The notes under the pieces: generated by a model | Databases searched by the model: none | What the model saw: only the letters and a program-made list of their open reading frames with translations | Told to the model about the DNA's origin: nothing | Translations under genes and position numbers: made by a program | In this document: positions 49,339-61,005 of the stretch, piece by piece | Numbering within the stretch: the first letter of the stretch is position 1 | How the letters are laid out: every line of letters begins with the position of its first letter | NCBI GenBank assembly: GCA_946965045.2 | Contig: OX337228.1 | Location: 5,828,001-5,892,000 of the forward strand | Direction of reading: 5' to 3' | DNA: 64,000 nucleotides | Source of the DNA: Epithemia pelagica | Taxonomy: Eukaryota; Bacillariophyta; Bacillariophyceae; Surirellales; Surirellaceae

Positions 49339-49620
49339 TTTTCCCCAAAAAATACTTGACGGGAAAAGATCGGAGGGATACTACTTATTCGTTGAAGAAG
49401 ATAGTGAGAGTTCAGAATAGCGAATTGTATGACTATTTCAGCTACTGTTTAGGCTCTGATGACGGATGCGTCATCTTGCTTTTCCCCAAAAAATAATTGA
49501 CAGGAAAAGATCGGAGGGATACTACTTATTCGTAGAAGAAGATAGTGAGAGTTCAGAATAGCGAATTGTAGATGACTATTTCAGCTGCTGTTTAGGCTCT
49601 GATGACGGATGCGTCATCTT
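49339..49620. repeat. 141-bp tandem duplication
   Basis: Two adjacent copies, 49339-49479 and 49480-49620, begin TTTTCCCCAAAAAATA and differ at only a handful of positions plus a 2-3 nt indel. They lie in the 340-bp gap between the 3' ends of nicastrin and a hypothetical minus-strand gene, so both 3' UTRs may include them. No coding frame crosses both copies. Confidence 0.9.
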
Positions 49621-49630
49621 ACGGGTAACT

Positions 49631-50176
49631 TTAATGTCGAGCAGACTTGTTGTTATGGCGTTGCTTGAGCTTCCATTCTCGATCAAAAATTTTGTCCATA
49701 AAAATCTCAACATGAACGCAACGACGATCCTCTTGGTTTAGAAGTCCCAGACGCCATTCCAGGAAATACTGAAGCTCCATTCGCATAATAGATGATCGAC
49801 AGATCCCAATGAATTCCCATTTGTTCCACTCACTGAGATTGGCATGGTCGCAATTCTCGTCCACAGGAACGAGTATGAACTGCACCCGAGAAGATTTTAC
49901 TCTTGAGTTGCTGTCGAAAGGGGTGACGAGGTACAGGTTCCACAAATCTGCTTCTGCATCATGGAAGGCTCTTTCTGTTAGGATCAACCGTCGCTTCAGA
50001 TCTCCGTTTGAACAGCAAGGTCTTGTTTCAAATGACGAATCGCCGGAACGCCCAACCTTGACACTGAAGCTCAAGCGACCCCGAAGAGAAACTGGTAGGA
50101 TTCTTTGAAGGTAATGCTTCTGGCATCCTTTGATGAGTTTCCCATGAAACTTGTTACAATGCAGGAGAGTTATCAT
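49631..50176 (-). CDS. Hypothetical protein, 181 residues
   Basis: A single exon from the ATG at 50176. It has a basic N-terminal part, a region RRLILTERAFHDAEADLWNL, YLVTPFDSNSRVKSSRVQFI, and an end FMDKIFDREWKLKQRHNN. Composition is protein-like, with no low complexity and scattered hydrophobics, but no domain is recognised, and an upstream exon is possible. It is convergent with nicastrin across the tandem duplication. Confidence 0.5.
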   Translation of the reverse strand: MITLLHCNKFHGKLIKGCQKHYLQRILPVSLRGRLSFSVKVGRSGDSSFETRPCCSNGDLKRRLILTERAFHDAEADLWNLYLVTPFDSNSRVKSSRVQFILVPVDENCDHANLSEWNKWEFIGICRSSIMRMELQYFLEWRLGLLNQEDRRCVHVEIFMDKIFDREWKLKQRHNNKSARH

Positions 50177-50670
50177 TTTCCGTTCCGATCAGAGCAGCCT
50201 CTCACTACGATTATTGAAACTCGAAAGGACAGCTGCGAATGGTGATTAAACAGATAACATTTTTGTTGGTAGAAGGTTTTTTCACTTTCAGATAAAGTCT
50301 TGTTACGCACCGTCCGGTTCCTCTTCTTCAGATGATCGTTCTTTTCATGTACAAGGAGTAGATTCGTGAGTTATGGCAGACAGGTACTGGTCGGTTCTCT
50401 TCATGTAGGAATGGGAGAAAAATTGCAGAAACGTCGTTTGTCATGTGAGCCAGTGTTGTGTGAGAACATACGATCGACCTTTGCTCGCCCAGCGCTTTCG
50501 AGCGATGCGTGCTCGAGAGCTATTGTAACGTTTCGAATCGTGGGGGATCAACTGGCTACGGACGACGGACTGACTGATGCCCCGCTTTCGGCAACCAATC
50601 AATGCAATCTAGAATCCGAATCTACAAGGTTCTACGGCAACAAAGATGAAACCACTGGGCATAAACGACG
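50177..50670. other. Divergent promoter region
   Basis: About 494 bp between the hypothetical minus-strand gene and DDX52. One open plus-strand frame here continues out of frame into DDX52 and lacks coding character. No element recognised. Confidence 0.5.
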
Positions 50671-52536
50671 ATGGATGATTTATTCAACACCTTGTCTTCT
50701 TGCGCTCGCTTTGACAAAAAGAAGAGCAAAAGCTCTAAGACACCACGGGGGAATGGTGGTTCTCGCAATGAATCCTTGCAGGCAAAGAATTCTGCGTCTA
50801 ATTCTGTTAAGTCGGGAGCAATAGCTTCACGAGACCGAACAGGCAAACGAGACACCAGTGAGGAGAAGCAGCGCCAGATCCATCGTGAACAGATCTCAGC
50901 CTTTCGCCGAGCAATGGGTATAAAAATTTCCAACAGAGACGATCCAAGTATTCCTGACCCGATTTCGACGTTCACAGAAATTGATCGACCGTCGTGGTGG
51001 ACCTGTGATGACGAAGACAAGGACAATGATAGTTTCCTCAGCACTCGTCGTGCTATTCTGAGGAATGTTGAGCTCGGAAAATGGAAAGAACCCACACCAA
51101 TTCAAATGCAGGGAATTCCTACGTTGATGGCCAGAAGAGATTTGATTGGAGGTGCCCCGACTGGGTCCGGAAAATCGGGTGCATTCATCCTCCCAGCGTT
51201 GTTGTTGAGCAGTGTCGCCGACAATGTGTACTACAAAACAGGACAAAGAGAAAAGAAATCCTCCTATGGTGAAATTCGTACGCTCATAATAGCTCCATCT
51301 CTCGAATTGGCATCACAGCTACATCGTGAAGTGGAACGGTTGGGCTTGGGTAGACCTGGTGGCCTCTCAACAATGTTGCTGAGCAAAACAAATTCTGCAC
51401 ATGTGATGAACGGCTCTGCTGGCGGCAAGCGTGGCTTAGATATTCTAGTTTCAACTCCTCTTCGTCTCGTGGACTCGATCGAAAAGGGGTTGAAGCTTAA
51501 TTCTGTTCGTTTCGTGGTTTTGGATGAAGCAGACCGGTTGTTAGATGCTGCAGATGGCAAACACGCCTCACCCAAATCCAAAGTGGAAGAGGGATCCGTT
51601 CACGACAGAAATTCAAACGAAGCAGGGCCCAGTGTATCCGGGTCGGCACAAACGAAAACGTTTCTCGCACAAATAGACACGATTCTAAGCGAAATTCCTG
51701 TGTCAGCTGTCCGATGTCTTTTTTCTGCCACAGTTACACCGGCCGTTCGTTCCTTGTCGGAGTCAATTCTACGAAATCCTGTTGATGCTACGATTGGCAA
51801 AGTGGGTAACGCTTGCAATCCCGATGTCGATCAAACGCTTACCTTTGTCAGCAACGAACATGGAAAACTGCTGGCCATACGTCAACTTGTTGCGAAAGGC
51901 GACCTCAGGCCACCTGCTATTGTCTTCTTGCAGAGCCAGGAACGAGCCCAAGCCCTTTTTGAAGAGTTGTAAGTAAATGCAAAGCGTCAATGTTCCCGAA
52001 CACGACAAGGTCTTGTTGTCTAAACCCGACCGTTGATTCTACTCAGACTTTATGACAACATTCACGTGGACGTAATTCACGCAGGACGCTCCAGAGCTGC
52101 GAGAGAAAAGGCGGTTGTCAAATTTCGGAGTGGTGAGACATGGGTCCTCATATGCACGGACCTCGTAGCAAGAGGGGTTGATTTCCGCGCCGTTAACATG
52201 GTAATCAACTATGATCTTCCATCCTCTGGGATCACGTATATCCATAGAGTGGGAAGAACCGGGCGGGCCGGCAAAAAAGGAAGTGCGATCACCCTTTTCA
52301 CAGAAGCGGATTTCGATAATGTACGAACGATTGCGAATATTATGAAACAAAGCGGCTGCCATGTTGAAGATTGGATGCGCAATATCAAGCGACAACGCAA
52401 AAAGAAGCACATGTCTCAGTTAACCTCTCGTGAAACCATTGACACGACACCAAAGTTTGATAAACGGAAAAGGCGTCGGAAAGAACAAATAATTCGTCAA
52501 AGCAAGGAGAAAAAACAGAGGGAATCTAACCTGTAA
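50671..52536 (+). CDS. DDX52: DEAD-box RNA helicase DDX52/Rok1
   Basis: Exons 50671-51968 and 52047-52536 with a 78-bp intron (donor GTAAGT, acceptor TACTCAG, phase 2) give 595 residues. Motifs: Q-motif EPTPIQMQGIP, Walker A APTGSGKS, TPLRL, DEAD as VLDEADRLLD, SAT as CLFSATVTP, VINYDLPSSGITYIHRVG and RTGRAGKKG. The N-terminal ISAFRRAMGIKISNRDDPSIPDP and GVDFRAVNMVINYDLP (where Rok1 has GVDFKGVN) place it in the DDX52/Rok1 group needed for 18S rRNA processing in the nucleolus. An insert between the DEAD and SAT motifs is longer than usual. The C-terminal tail is Lys-rich. Confidence 0.92.
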
Positions 52537-52758
52537 GTAGACTATTCCTACCTAAAAGCTATGCTCGGAATCCTTTCTACACTCCTTCCACGTAGCCATT
52601 TATTTGCGGCCCTTTGCGCATCACCACAATCATCATGATGTCTGATCTCTGGTATCTTCTCTCTTCACATTTTCTGATACACGCTTCCGAGTGTTTCATC
52701 GCAGACTCAACGGCTTAGGGTCTGGTTTAGAGCATAGGCAGAAACATTTAGTCAGGTG

Positions 52759-53605
52759 ATGATTGCTTTATGTCTTCTTTCTCTTTTAATGAGTCTTCAA
52801 ACAACAATTCTGGTCGGTGCCCGCCGAGCATCTGGCTTCCTTTCATTGGGTTCATTTCAGAGGAGGCGCCACCAGTTCAAGACCCATAGACGTTCCATCC
52901 CATACTCGAGTGCAAGTCTCTCTGAAACACAATCTCTTCTCCTAAACATTCCAACTGAAGAGGATATGGAGGACATTGGTGGCTTGCTGGCATCACTTGT
53001 TCTAGAAAGCAGAAACAACGAACCAGCGATGGAGAAAGAAGGTGAAGATTCCGATTTGATTCTGTTGGACGGAGATTTGGGTGCAGGCAAGTGATTGGAT
53101 CTCTTTTCTCGTATGGTTGATGGTTGTTGATCGATTCTCACATATGTAGGTGTTTCATCTTTCACATATAGGCAAGACAGCATTAGCTCGAGGATTTATT
53201 CGCACCAGTTTCGGAGAAGAAGATATGCAAGTCACATCACCGACGTATCTTCTTAGCAACTCATATAAGTCGGCTTCTACTTCGGGGGAGATTGAAATTC
53301 AACACATGGATCTGTACCGCCTTTCCGGAAAACCAAAAGAGTTGATCCCACTCAACTTAGATCATGTATTTAAGAATTCCATAGCTCTGATTGAATGGCC
53401 ACAACGATTGATCAATGTCGAGTTGCCATCTAACCGCCTGGAAATTGTAATCAAAATACAGTCACAGCAAGACGAAGGGGACGGAATCGACGGAAATGAG
53501 ATGAATCAAGTTAGAAGAGCCATGTTAACCCCGTATGGGCAGAGCTGGAAAGACCGTCTTTCCCAACTCCTGGAACAGGGCTTGCTAGATGACCTAATCG
53601 AGTGA
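52759..53605 (+). CDS. tsaE: TsaE-type ATPase for tRNA t6A synthesis, organelle-targeted
   Basis: Exons 52759-53086 and 53172-53605 with an 85-bp intron give 253 residues. The intron donor is GC (G|GCAAGT), which is needed to keep the Walker A motif LLDGDLGAGKTALARGF intact across the junction. Downstream are VTSPTYLLSNSY, the Asp region IQHMDLYRLS, and SIALIEWPQRL, all family hallmarks. The start MIALCLLSLLMSLQTTILVG is a signal peptide and SGFLSLG a weak plastid cut site; mitochondrial entry is the alternative. Bacterial TsaE partners TsaB/TsaD in making t6A37, and plastids and mitochondria keep such systems. Confidence 0.88.
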
Positions 53606-53658
53606 TTGACAAATCGCAATGCTCTGACTGGATGTAAGCGATGTTTAGTTTATCCGTG

Positions 53659-56600
53659 TTACTTAAGCATGAACAACGGGTCATTTTGATCTTGCTTTGA
53701 CCCTCCCGAACCATCTTGCTTGTTTTGTTGAGGCCGTTGACCGCTGTTCGATGCAGCTTGGACGTTCATTGGTCTGTTCCGGGCGGGAGGATTGCTTGAC
53801 GCTCCCATTGTACCCATCACCTGATTGGCCGTTGTGGGTGACATCATGCGCCCTCCCATGGGGATATTTTGCTGACCCGTCCCCGTGGATGGTATACCGA
53901 GTGAAGGACGCATAGGCATAGACACTGATTGCCGGTTGCCTGCAGTATTCTGCATTCTACCCACTGGAGACATTGAGGTATGATACTGCGGGGCGCGTGG
54001 AGAAGGAACATTTTGGTGTCCAAGAGGTCCGTAGAACTTTTGCATTTGCTGTTGCATGTTTCCTTGAGGTGGATAACCTGAGCCTTGATTAGGATGCGAC
54101 TGCGGCATCATTCTAAGTTGAGCAGCCATTTGTTGTTGCTGCATGGGCGAAGGAAAATTCCCCTCCTGGCTTTGATTCGTATGAATCTGTTGGGTTTGAA
54201 CTTGTGGCAGCTTGGACCTTGGCTGTCCCGCCGCTGATGAAGGCTTTCTGATATTGCTTGGTTGCTGAATTGCAGCGGAAGTTGGTACCGAAGGGTTCGG
54301 TGTCACTGCTGCTTCTGATTTCTTGCGCTTTCGAGGAGAAGGATCTGAGGATTTTTGGTTACGGCGTTTCTTTTCCAGCCGGTCGTTAGCAGAGTTCATT
54401 GGCGGCTCGACTGAAGAGACGACCTTGGCACTCGAAGCCTTTACGCTATTGTCTTCAACATTATTTTTCGTTCTCTGCGGCGCACTACTTTTTTGCACAC
54501 CATGTATCGACCTGAAGCTATAGCCCATCCTCAAGTCAGCATCCGTGATATGAAATGGATCTCCTTCTTTTTCTTCAGGTTTTACCTTCGTTTCCAACAC
54601 AGTAGGTATTTCAGCAGGGCTTGACATAATCGCAAATGTAGATAAAGGAGCCGTAAGTGATCGTAAATGCAATGATGACAAAAATGCCGCCGCTTGTTGA
54701 CCTGGAACGGAAGATATTTCAGACAAATTTCTTTCGAGAACTGGAATTGTTTCTGAGCGAGGTAGCATGCCCTGCACTTCCTCTTTTGTACCTGGAACTG
54801 ACAGATCGAGGCGCCAACCTGGTTCTGCCCATGTATCTGAAGATTTTGAAGTCGGCACAGACAATTCTGAGGGATCAGCCAAAGGGTGGTAGGCCTGAAG
54901 AAAGGATTTTTCAGCATTTATTATCTTCTCCTCCACTGCATCCATGTTTTTACCGAATGTCGAAGCTGCTTTGGTACGAACCTCATCACAGAGGTACCTC
55001 ATACTTGGCCTTAGTACTACTTGAAGCTTCCGTCTGTGCATCCTCCGCCACACATTCTTCTTGAAGGAGGAAGGAAGTTCTGGGTTCGAATGAAGCCATG
55101 TAGAAGTGATGTGACCAGACTTCTTTTGGTTGTGCGACGATCGTCGCTTCTCTGCCACCTTGTCCAAGCATCCAATGACGTCTTTGATCCGAGTTGCCGC
55201 CCTTTCCAATTCCAATCCATCCGGGAGCTTTGATTTGTTCATCCTTGACTGTGCTCCTGAAGAAATCAGAGCCTTCCTTCGTTTCACAATACTTGTAAGC
55301 AACATTACGTTACGCTGTGCGTTCTTAAGCGAAGCGTGTATTGCTTGCAATTTTAGTTTCTTGTCCGAGTGTTTTTCTCGCGCCAGCTTAACTCTTTCGT
55401 CCGTAGAAGAAAGATTGCTTTTGTATCGTAGCAGCTTTGTCTCCAAATCTTCTCGATCTTTAGAAGGAAGGGCGCGCCCATCTGGATGAAGTGGGAACAA
55501 AACTATAAGACTGATTCTTCCGTATCCGATATCAGACGACCCTGCTATGACTACGAGTCCACTTACCTGGCCCGAGATATTGTCTGTATCTCCGTGTAAA
55601 TTCCTCTGCGTTCCATTCCACTAAGTGAGATGTGACCTGACAAGAACGAACTCGACTCAAATCTCTTGTCCTTACCAGTTAGCTTCTTCGCCTTATCGTG
55701 GTCCTTGACTGCTTGGTCGACCGTTATGCTGCATTGCTTTTCCTCTTTATCGAGTCGAGCAGCCGCCATTTCGTGCTCCGTACTCAGCTTTGTCAAGTCG
55801 GCTGCTTTTTTCTCCAAGTCGGCCAAGCTTGATGATTCATATTCCTTCAAACCCGCTACACGTTGCATCTGCGCTGTTTCCTCACTTGTACGTAAATCCG
55901 TTATGGAACAAAAAACCTGTCCCGACGTTTGAGTCATAATTGCCAAGTCGCTTAAGTCCAATCGCCGGCCGGATCCTAATGGAGTCATGGGGATTTCACC
56001 ACGAACAACGCTATCAAGAAACTCGAAGGCACGTATGCCCCATGGCAAGAATTCTGGTTCAACAGAGCCTTCATTTCCCGTGCTTGCGTTTTGACCAGAA
56101 TCATCTGTCGAACTTCTGTTGTTAACTGACTGAGTAGAGTCACCCGTTGGGCTCATGGGAGAAGTCGGTGTAGTCGGTCTCTTGGTCGATTTTCCAGACT
56201 GACTACTCACAAGTCGCAATATCCATATTCCTTCATTGTGTATTTCAATCGAAAGCTGAGAGTGTGTTTGTGCAGAGGAGAGCACTCCTTTCCGGAGTTT
56301 GTGACGGGTGACAGCTCCAACTGAAGATTCTTTGTCTTTGTCAATCCAATCAGGAATTGACTTGAACGGTGATGGAGGTCGAAGCTCCTGTTTATTTTCG
56401 ACCGCACTCTTAGCGAGATCGCGTGGAGTCTTCCCTTCTTGTTCCTTTCCCGAATCAACTTTGTCCTCAGAACTAGTCTTTTGTTCCAGTTGGCTACTAA
56501 GGATCTCTTTTTCCTTCAGCGTTCGTTGCAAATGCCTTTTCAGATAACGTTGACGAGATGATGTTAATTGCTTGACAATCTCAGAAAGAATTTCAGTTCT

Positions 56601-57656
56601 TCTCGTTTCTAAGTCCGCCAATTTTTTCTCATAGATTTGTTTGATTTTTTCTTGTTCCTGTTTGAAATCTACTTCCGTACGACGTCTATATTCGTCGGCT
56701 CTTTGTTTTAACTCCTGTTGTTGCTGTTGGTGTTTGACCTGAACTTGCTGAGAGGTGATGTGCCACTCTTGTGCTGCCATTTGCTCTGGTAAACGCCGTT
56801 GCTGAGATTGCTGACGATGGTGCTGCAACGCCATGGACATGTGCTTGGCTTGCTCCATCTTAAGTTGTTCCTTACGTTGAGCAATTTTCAGCTCATTAGA
56901 TTTTTTCTTCTCGTGATAGCGTTCCTGTAATCGAGTCGAGTGTTTCCTTTCTTCCTGTCGAATGCGTTCCCGGTAAGACTCAATGCCGCGCTCCATCGCT
57001 GCTTGTTTCTCTTTGAGAAGGTCCGTCACAACCTTCTGGATTTCAGCTCGGGCAGTCATGTCGTTTTCGTCAAGGTCAGCAATCTTCTTTTGCAATGCCT
57101 CTTGATGTCGTTGGTTCTCGCGAGCAATGAATGCGGGATCCTGATCTTCATGAGTTTCCTCATAGAACTCCAACCAATCGTTGCTGTTCAAAGGCTCTTC
57201 GTCCCACAACGGCAAGCGATATGTAGTGATTGGTTGTTTCTTCTGAGGCATTTTCTTTTCCTTTTCCGAAGATGGTAGTAAGATTTTGATCATCTTCTTA
57301 CTTTTCCGGGTCTTTCGACGAGGGTTCAATAGCTTGGACTGAGCCAGATCAAAGAAAAAGTCGGCGTCATCGTTCACGTGATCAGCGTTGATTTCATTCG
57401 CATCCATTTCCTTTCCACTGGTTGTCTCTGTTTGTGATTCAAAATTTTCCTCTTGCATCTCAGAATCACTATTTTGAGATTCCATTTGAGGAATAGCAGA
57501 GATAGCATTCTCATTATTGCTGACAGAGACAAACTGAGAGCCTTCCGTCGATCGATTTTCGTCTTTCTTCACAGGTGACGACACAGAGGAAAGGTTGGTT
57601 GGTGTTGCTTCTCCCACCTCCTTACTTTCTTCAACCTCCATGGCGTCTGCTGTCAT
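53659..57656 (-). CDS. Large coiled-coil protein with Gln/Pro-rich C-terminus
   Basis: Exons 57656-55567 and 55510-53659 with a 56-bp intron (donor GTAAGT, acceptor AGAATCAG, phase 2) give 1313 residues; I start at MTADAMEVEESK. The N-terminal acidic part is followed by a basic patch RRKTRKSKKMIKILLP and a short motif NSNDWLEFYEETHEDQDP. Long charged coiled coils follow (about 180-400). Two beta-rich blocks are HSQLSIEIHNEGIWILRLVS and LSDLAIMTQTSGQVFCSITD. More coiled coils and a helical block WRMHRRKLQVVLRPSMRYLC precede a Gln/Met/Pro-rich tail. The layout suggests a nuclear chromatin or transcription scaffold, but I recognise no named domain. The shared 370-bp promoter lies before ECI1. 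Confidence 0.75.
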
Positions 57657-58025
57657 CTCGAGACTCAATTTGGGAACACGGGAACGGGAGATTCTTGTTT
57701 CTCTGCTGCCTTTTCAAAAGAGCATTTCGACGACCATTGTCAATCAATTGTCATCAACACAAAATCGTCTTTCTAAAATAGCAATGAGGTCGCCTTTAGT
57801 TCGCATAACATTCCCTGAATGTTTTTTCGTGCAAATATTCGCTGAATCCGGGTACCGTTACCAAGTACCAAAACGCAAAAGTTTTGCGAAAATGGATCCT
57901 AAGCCAGGACTCACACCTCACGCTTGGAGAGAAAGCTACCGCCTCTATGCACTGTCTGTCGCGATCGTGATGGTTTATTCCTATTTTCCCATTTCCCATC
58001 GCAAATCGCAATCGAACTGCTCTCC
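57657..58025. other. Divergent promoter region
   Basis: 369 bp between the large coiled-coil gene and ECI1. It contains no clear gene. Confidence 0.5.
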
Positions 58026-58968
58026 ATGATCATGATACGAATAACGCAGATCAACCGACTGTCGTTGCCTTCGATCGGAACAGCAATCCCCCAACAACGT
58101 TTCTTTTCGGCTGGACTTGTTTCAACAGAAGTGAATAGTAAAACGGGCGTAGCAAAACTGACGATGAACAATCCACCTGTCAACTCACTTTCGCGGGAAA
58201 TGTGAGTTTATGCCAATCGACATTGGGTTCATTATGAATTCCTGCATACTAAATAATGCCCTTTCTCTCTTCAGGCTAAGATCTCTCTCGAAATCGATTA
58301 AGGAGGTTGAAGCAGACCCACACATTAAATCCTTGGTCCTGACATCGTCAAACCCTTCTATATTCTCTGCCGGTCTTGATTTAGCTGAGTTACACAACCC
58401 ACCTAGAAGCAACTTGTCTGAGTTTTGGACTTGTTTTCAGCAGCTTTTTCTTGACCTCTATGGTAGCCGACTTGGTTGCGTCGCTGCTCTAGAAGGAACT
58501 GCTCCTGCAGCTGGTTGTATGTTGGCCATGTGTTGCGACTTTCGCGTCATTTCCCCAGACGCCAAGTCCAAAATAGGTTTAAATGAGACTCGTCTCGGAA
58601 TTGTCGCCCCTCCATGGCTCAGCCAATTACTCGTGGATACTGTGGGTCATCGGCATGCAGAGCTGGCCCTTTCTCTGGGTTCCTTATTTTCGCCACAACA
58701 AGCCCTTGCCATTGGGTTGGTCGACGAAGTCACCAATGATAAAACTCAAGTGTCGGAACGAGCTATGCAGGCGGCTCTTAACTTCGCAACGATTGCACCT
58801 CATGCATTGAAAGAGAGCAAGCTTCAAATGAGGGGGAAAGCTATCCAGAAAATGGAGAGGGAACGAGAGGAGGATCTCTCCTACGCAGTCGACTTAATGT
58901 TGCGAGAGAATGTCCAGGACCACATCGCCACCTACATACAACAGCTTCAGAAGAGAACAGGGAAGTAA
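58026..58968 (+). CDS. ECI1: Mitochondrial enoyl-CoA delta-isomerase 1
   Basis: Exons 58026-58201 and 58275-58968 with a 73-bp intron (donor GTGAGT, acceptor CTCTTCAG, phase 2) give 289 residues. The N-terminus MIMIRITQINRLSLPSIG is basic, a mitochondrial targeting type. The crotonase fold shows VAKLTMNNPPVNSLSREM, SIFSAGLDLAEL, the oxyanion region ALEGTAPAAGCMLAMCCD and the isomerase signature KIGLNETRLGIVAPPWL with the catalytic Glu. ECI1 shifts 3-cis/3-trans double bonds to 2-trans so that unsaturated fatty acids can enter beta-oxidation. The ending QLQKRTGK is not a peroxisomal signal. Confidence 0.92.
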
Positions 58969-59218
58969 TATTTCATTAATGAGTATGTCATTATTTAGCT
59001 TTGTTCCATACAGGGATATCTGGTCTTAGCCTTTCTTATGTCTTGGTGTTGTTTGTCGGTTTCTCGTCTACATAGTGTGTGGCATATGCTGCAAAAGCCG
59101 TATATTTAGTGATGATTTTCACGAAGATGGGTTGACGGTCTCGGGGCGCGATATTAGTGGCCAAGGCATTGTGTATCGAGTTCTTGGCTCGTCAGGTTGG
59201 TCGTCGTAGACTATTGAC

Positions 59219-60061
59219 CTATTTCTTTTCGACATACCGGTCACGAAGGGAAGGGATAGGCTTCCTTTTCACACCACGGCTCTCCATTTGCTCTTTGAAC
59301 TGACGGACGTTGCAGATTCCTGGGAAAAAGTGAGGCTGCCCACGGCCGTAGCTGTCAAAGGCAGCAAACCAACGGCTCCATTTCCATTCTGGCGTCTCGG
59401 TTTCCTTGAAGTAGCAAATAACTGGAAATACTTCACTAGGAAAGAATCCCCAGTTTGTAATTGAATCATATTTCCATCGATTACGTGTTCCAGAAACGTA
59501 GTTCGCTGGCTTCGATTCCAAGTGAGCACCCCTCTCGAGATCGAGATGTGGTCCTTTGATGTTATAGAACTCAAAGGCATCCTTCTCAAAGACGCAACGA
59601 ACTCTGCGAGTCTGCACCCACAGGAGACCGGCAAACAGAAGATGAAACAAGCCCCCACACAATCCAATCATGGAAGGAGAACCGTCGGTGGCATAAGCTG
59701 CAAGGTGCAAATGAGTCCACCATATGAGAACGAATGGCAACACAGGGAGGATTCAATCACTGGAAATAGACTTACAGGGATGGTACCAAATAATAAGAGG
59801 ACACAGAAGAGCCGTTGATGCTGCCAACAGGTAGTCGGGGTCGATCATAACATCGTCCATCATCTGTCGCTGAATCCAGCCAACCTTTTTTGCGGCGACG
59901 GGGGTGGTGGACATGGGTTCGTACGCGGGTTTGTCGCTCCATCCATCCAAGGGACCTTCCGGAAATGCCGCACTTATCGACGTCGTGACCCTACCATGAA
60001 GGGTTGAGGGGGGAAATCCCTCTGCCAGGGTAGCGAGGGCAACAAGGAACGTCAGCTTCAT
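59219..60061 (-). CDS. Plastid membrane protein, DUF3119 family
   Basis: Exons 60061-59776 and 59697-59219 with a 78-bp intron (donor GTAAGT, acceptor CTTGCAG, phase 1) give 254 residues. The start MKLTFLVALATLAEGFPPST is a signal peptide with FPP as the plastid cut motif. Two membrane segments (LLAASTALLCPLIIWY and GGLFHLLFAGLLWVQTRR) lead to FEKDAFEFYNIKG, the conserved block NRWKYDSITNWGFFPSEVFP, VICYFKE and PHFFPGICNVRQFKEQM, matching DUF3119 of cyanobacteria and plastids. The function is unknown. It is divergent from the lumen protein gene. Confidence 0.85.
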
Positions 60062-60396
60062 GGTGATGGGCCCGTTGATGAATGATCGTATTTATGATTG
60101 TTGTGTCTTCGATGTGTTCACTGTTCACTCCTTCAATACACACCAACCGCCCTTTAGCGAACACTTCTTCAAAAGTTGCAGATGGGCTTCACCATATGTG
60201 GACAGAAATTGGCCAATGGTCGATCTGCCATTCTGTTCTCCATGACGATTATCATGTCCTCCTTCTGTCTTTGATCTTTGAGTTGGAATTGGGTTTCCTG
60301 CGACTCACATGCGATATCCTCAGTCTACTGGGTCCACATACGCATTTCCTCTAGACGCATATCCGTATCTTCTTTCTCGCCATCAAAAAGTCTCTC
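60062..60396. other. Divergent promoter of two plastid-protein genes
   Basis: 335 bp between the DUF3119 gene and the lumen-protein gene, both plastid-targeted, which makes shared light or redox control possible. No motif recognised. Confidence 0.4.
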
Positions 60397-60873
60397 ATGA
60401 TGACGGTCGTCCGTAATGTGTTGGCGGTGCTGTTTGCACACGCGATAGCATGCAAGGCTTTCTTTGTGACGCGCCACAATGACGGAAGACATTTATCCGT
60501 TCTAAGGGAAAGATCTGATATGGACGATTCCTTGGCCGAAGTTCCGATGCGTCGACTCGCTATAGCTTCTGTCTTGTTGGCACCATTTGCTTTCACTGCA
60601 AGCCCTGTAAAAGCCGAAGACCAGAAAACTATCTACATGACTGGGAAACCCCCAAAGGTTCCAGGGCAGAAACCAAAAGACAAAAACGATACTTCAGGGA
60701 CACGGAAAGACCCAAATTTTCTCCGTTCGATTGCCGACTGTAAATCTCAATGTGAGAACCGGGCAGGCCCGGATGGCTTTGCAAAGTCAAAAGAAGACTG
60801 CTTATCGGAATGCCAGGACATATGCTGTTCAACATACGAACAATGTACTTTTGCTATTGTGCCACGAATTTGA
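60397..60873 (+). CDS. Cys-rich protein, probable thylakoid lumen, twin-Arg presequence
   Basis: A single exon of 158 residues from the ATG at 60397. Three-part targeting is visible: a signal peptide (MMTVVRNVLAVLFAHAIACK) cut before AFFVTR, a short transit part, and a second hydrophobic signal after a twin arginine (MRRLAIASVLLAPFAFTASP) cut near VKAED, as for Tat import into the thylakoid lumen. The mature part of about 85 residues has seven or eight Cys in IADCKSQCENRAG, KEDCLSECQDICC and STYEQC, likely disulfides. I do not recognise a named family. Confidence 0.7.
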   Translation: MMTVVRNVLAVLFAHAIACKAFFVTRHNDGRHLSVLRERSDMDDSLAEVPMRRLAIASVLLAPFAFTASPVKAEDQKTIYMTGKPPKVPGQKPKDKNDTSGTRKDPNFLRSIADCKSQCENRAGPDGFAKSKEDCLSECQDICCSTYEQCTFAIVPRI

Positions 60874-61005
60874 TGCCAACTAGATTCGTCTCTTTGTAGT
60901 GTTTTCTATAAGTTGAGCAGAATCACTAAGGGCTAGATGAACAAAGCCATTTTGAATCTGTCATATATCTGTATCGGGATCTATTGTCGTTCACAAGAGA
61001 ATGGT

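Noticed and set aside
50366-50824. Plus-strand gene overlapping the DDX52 start
   Set aside because: It shares bases with DDX52 in another frame, ends inside it, and has no recognisable protein pattern.
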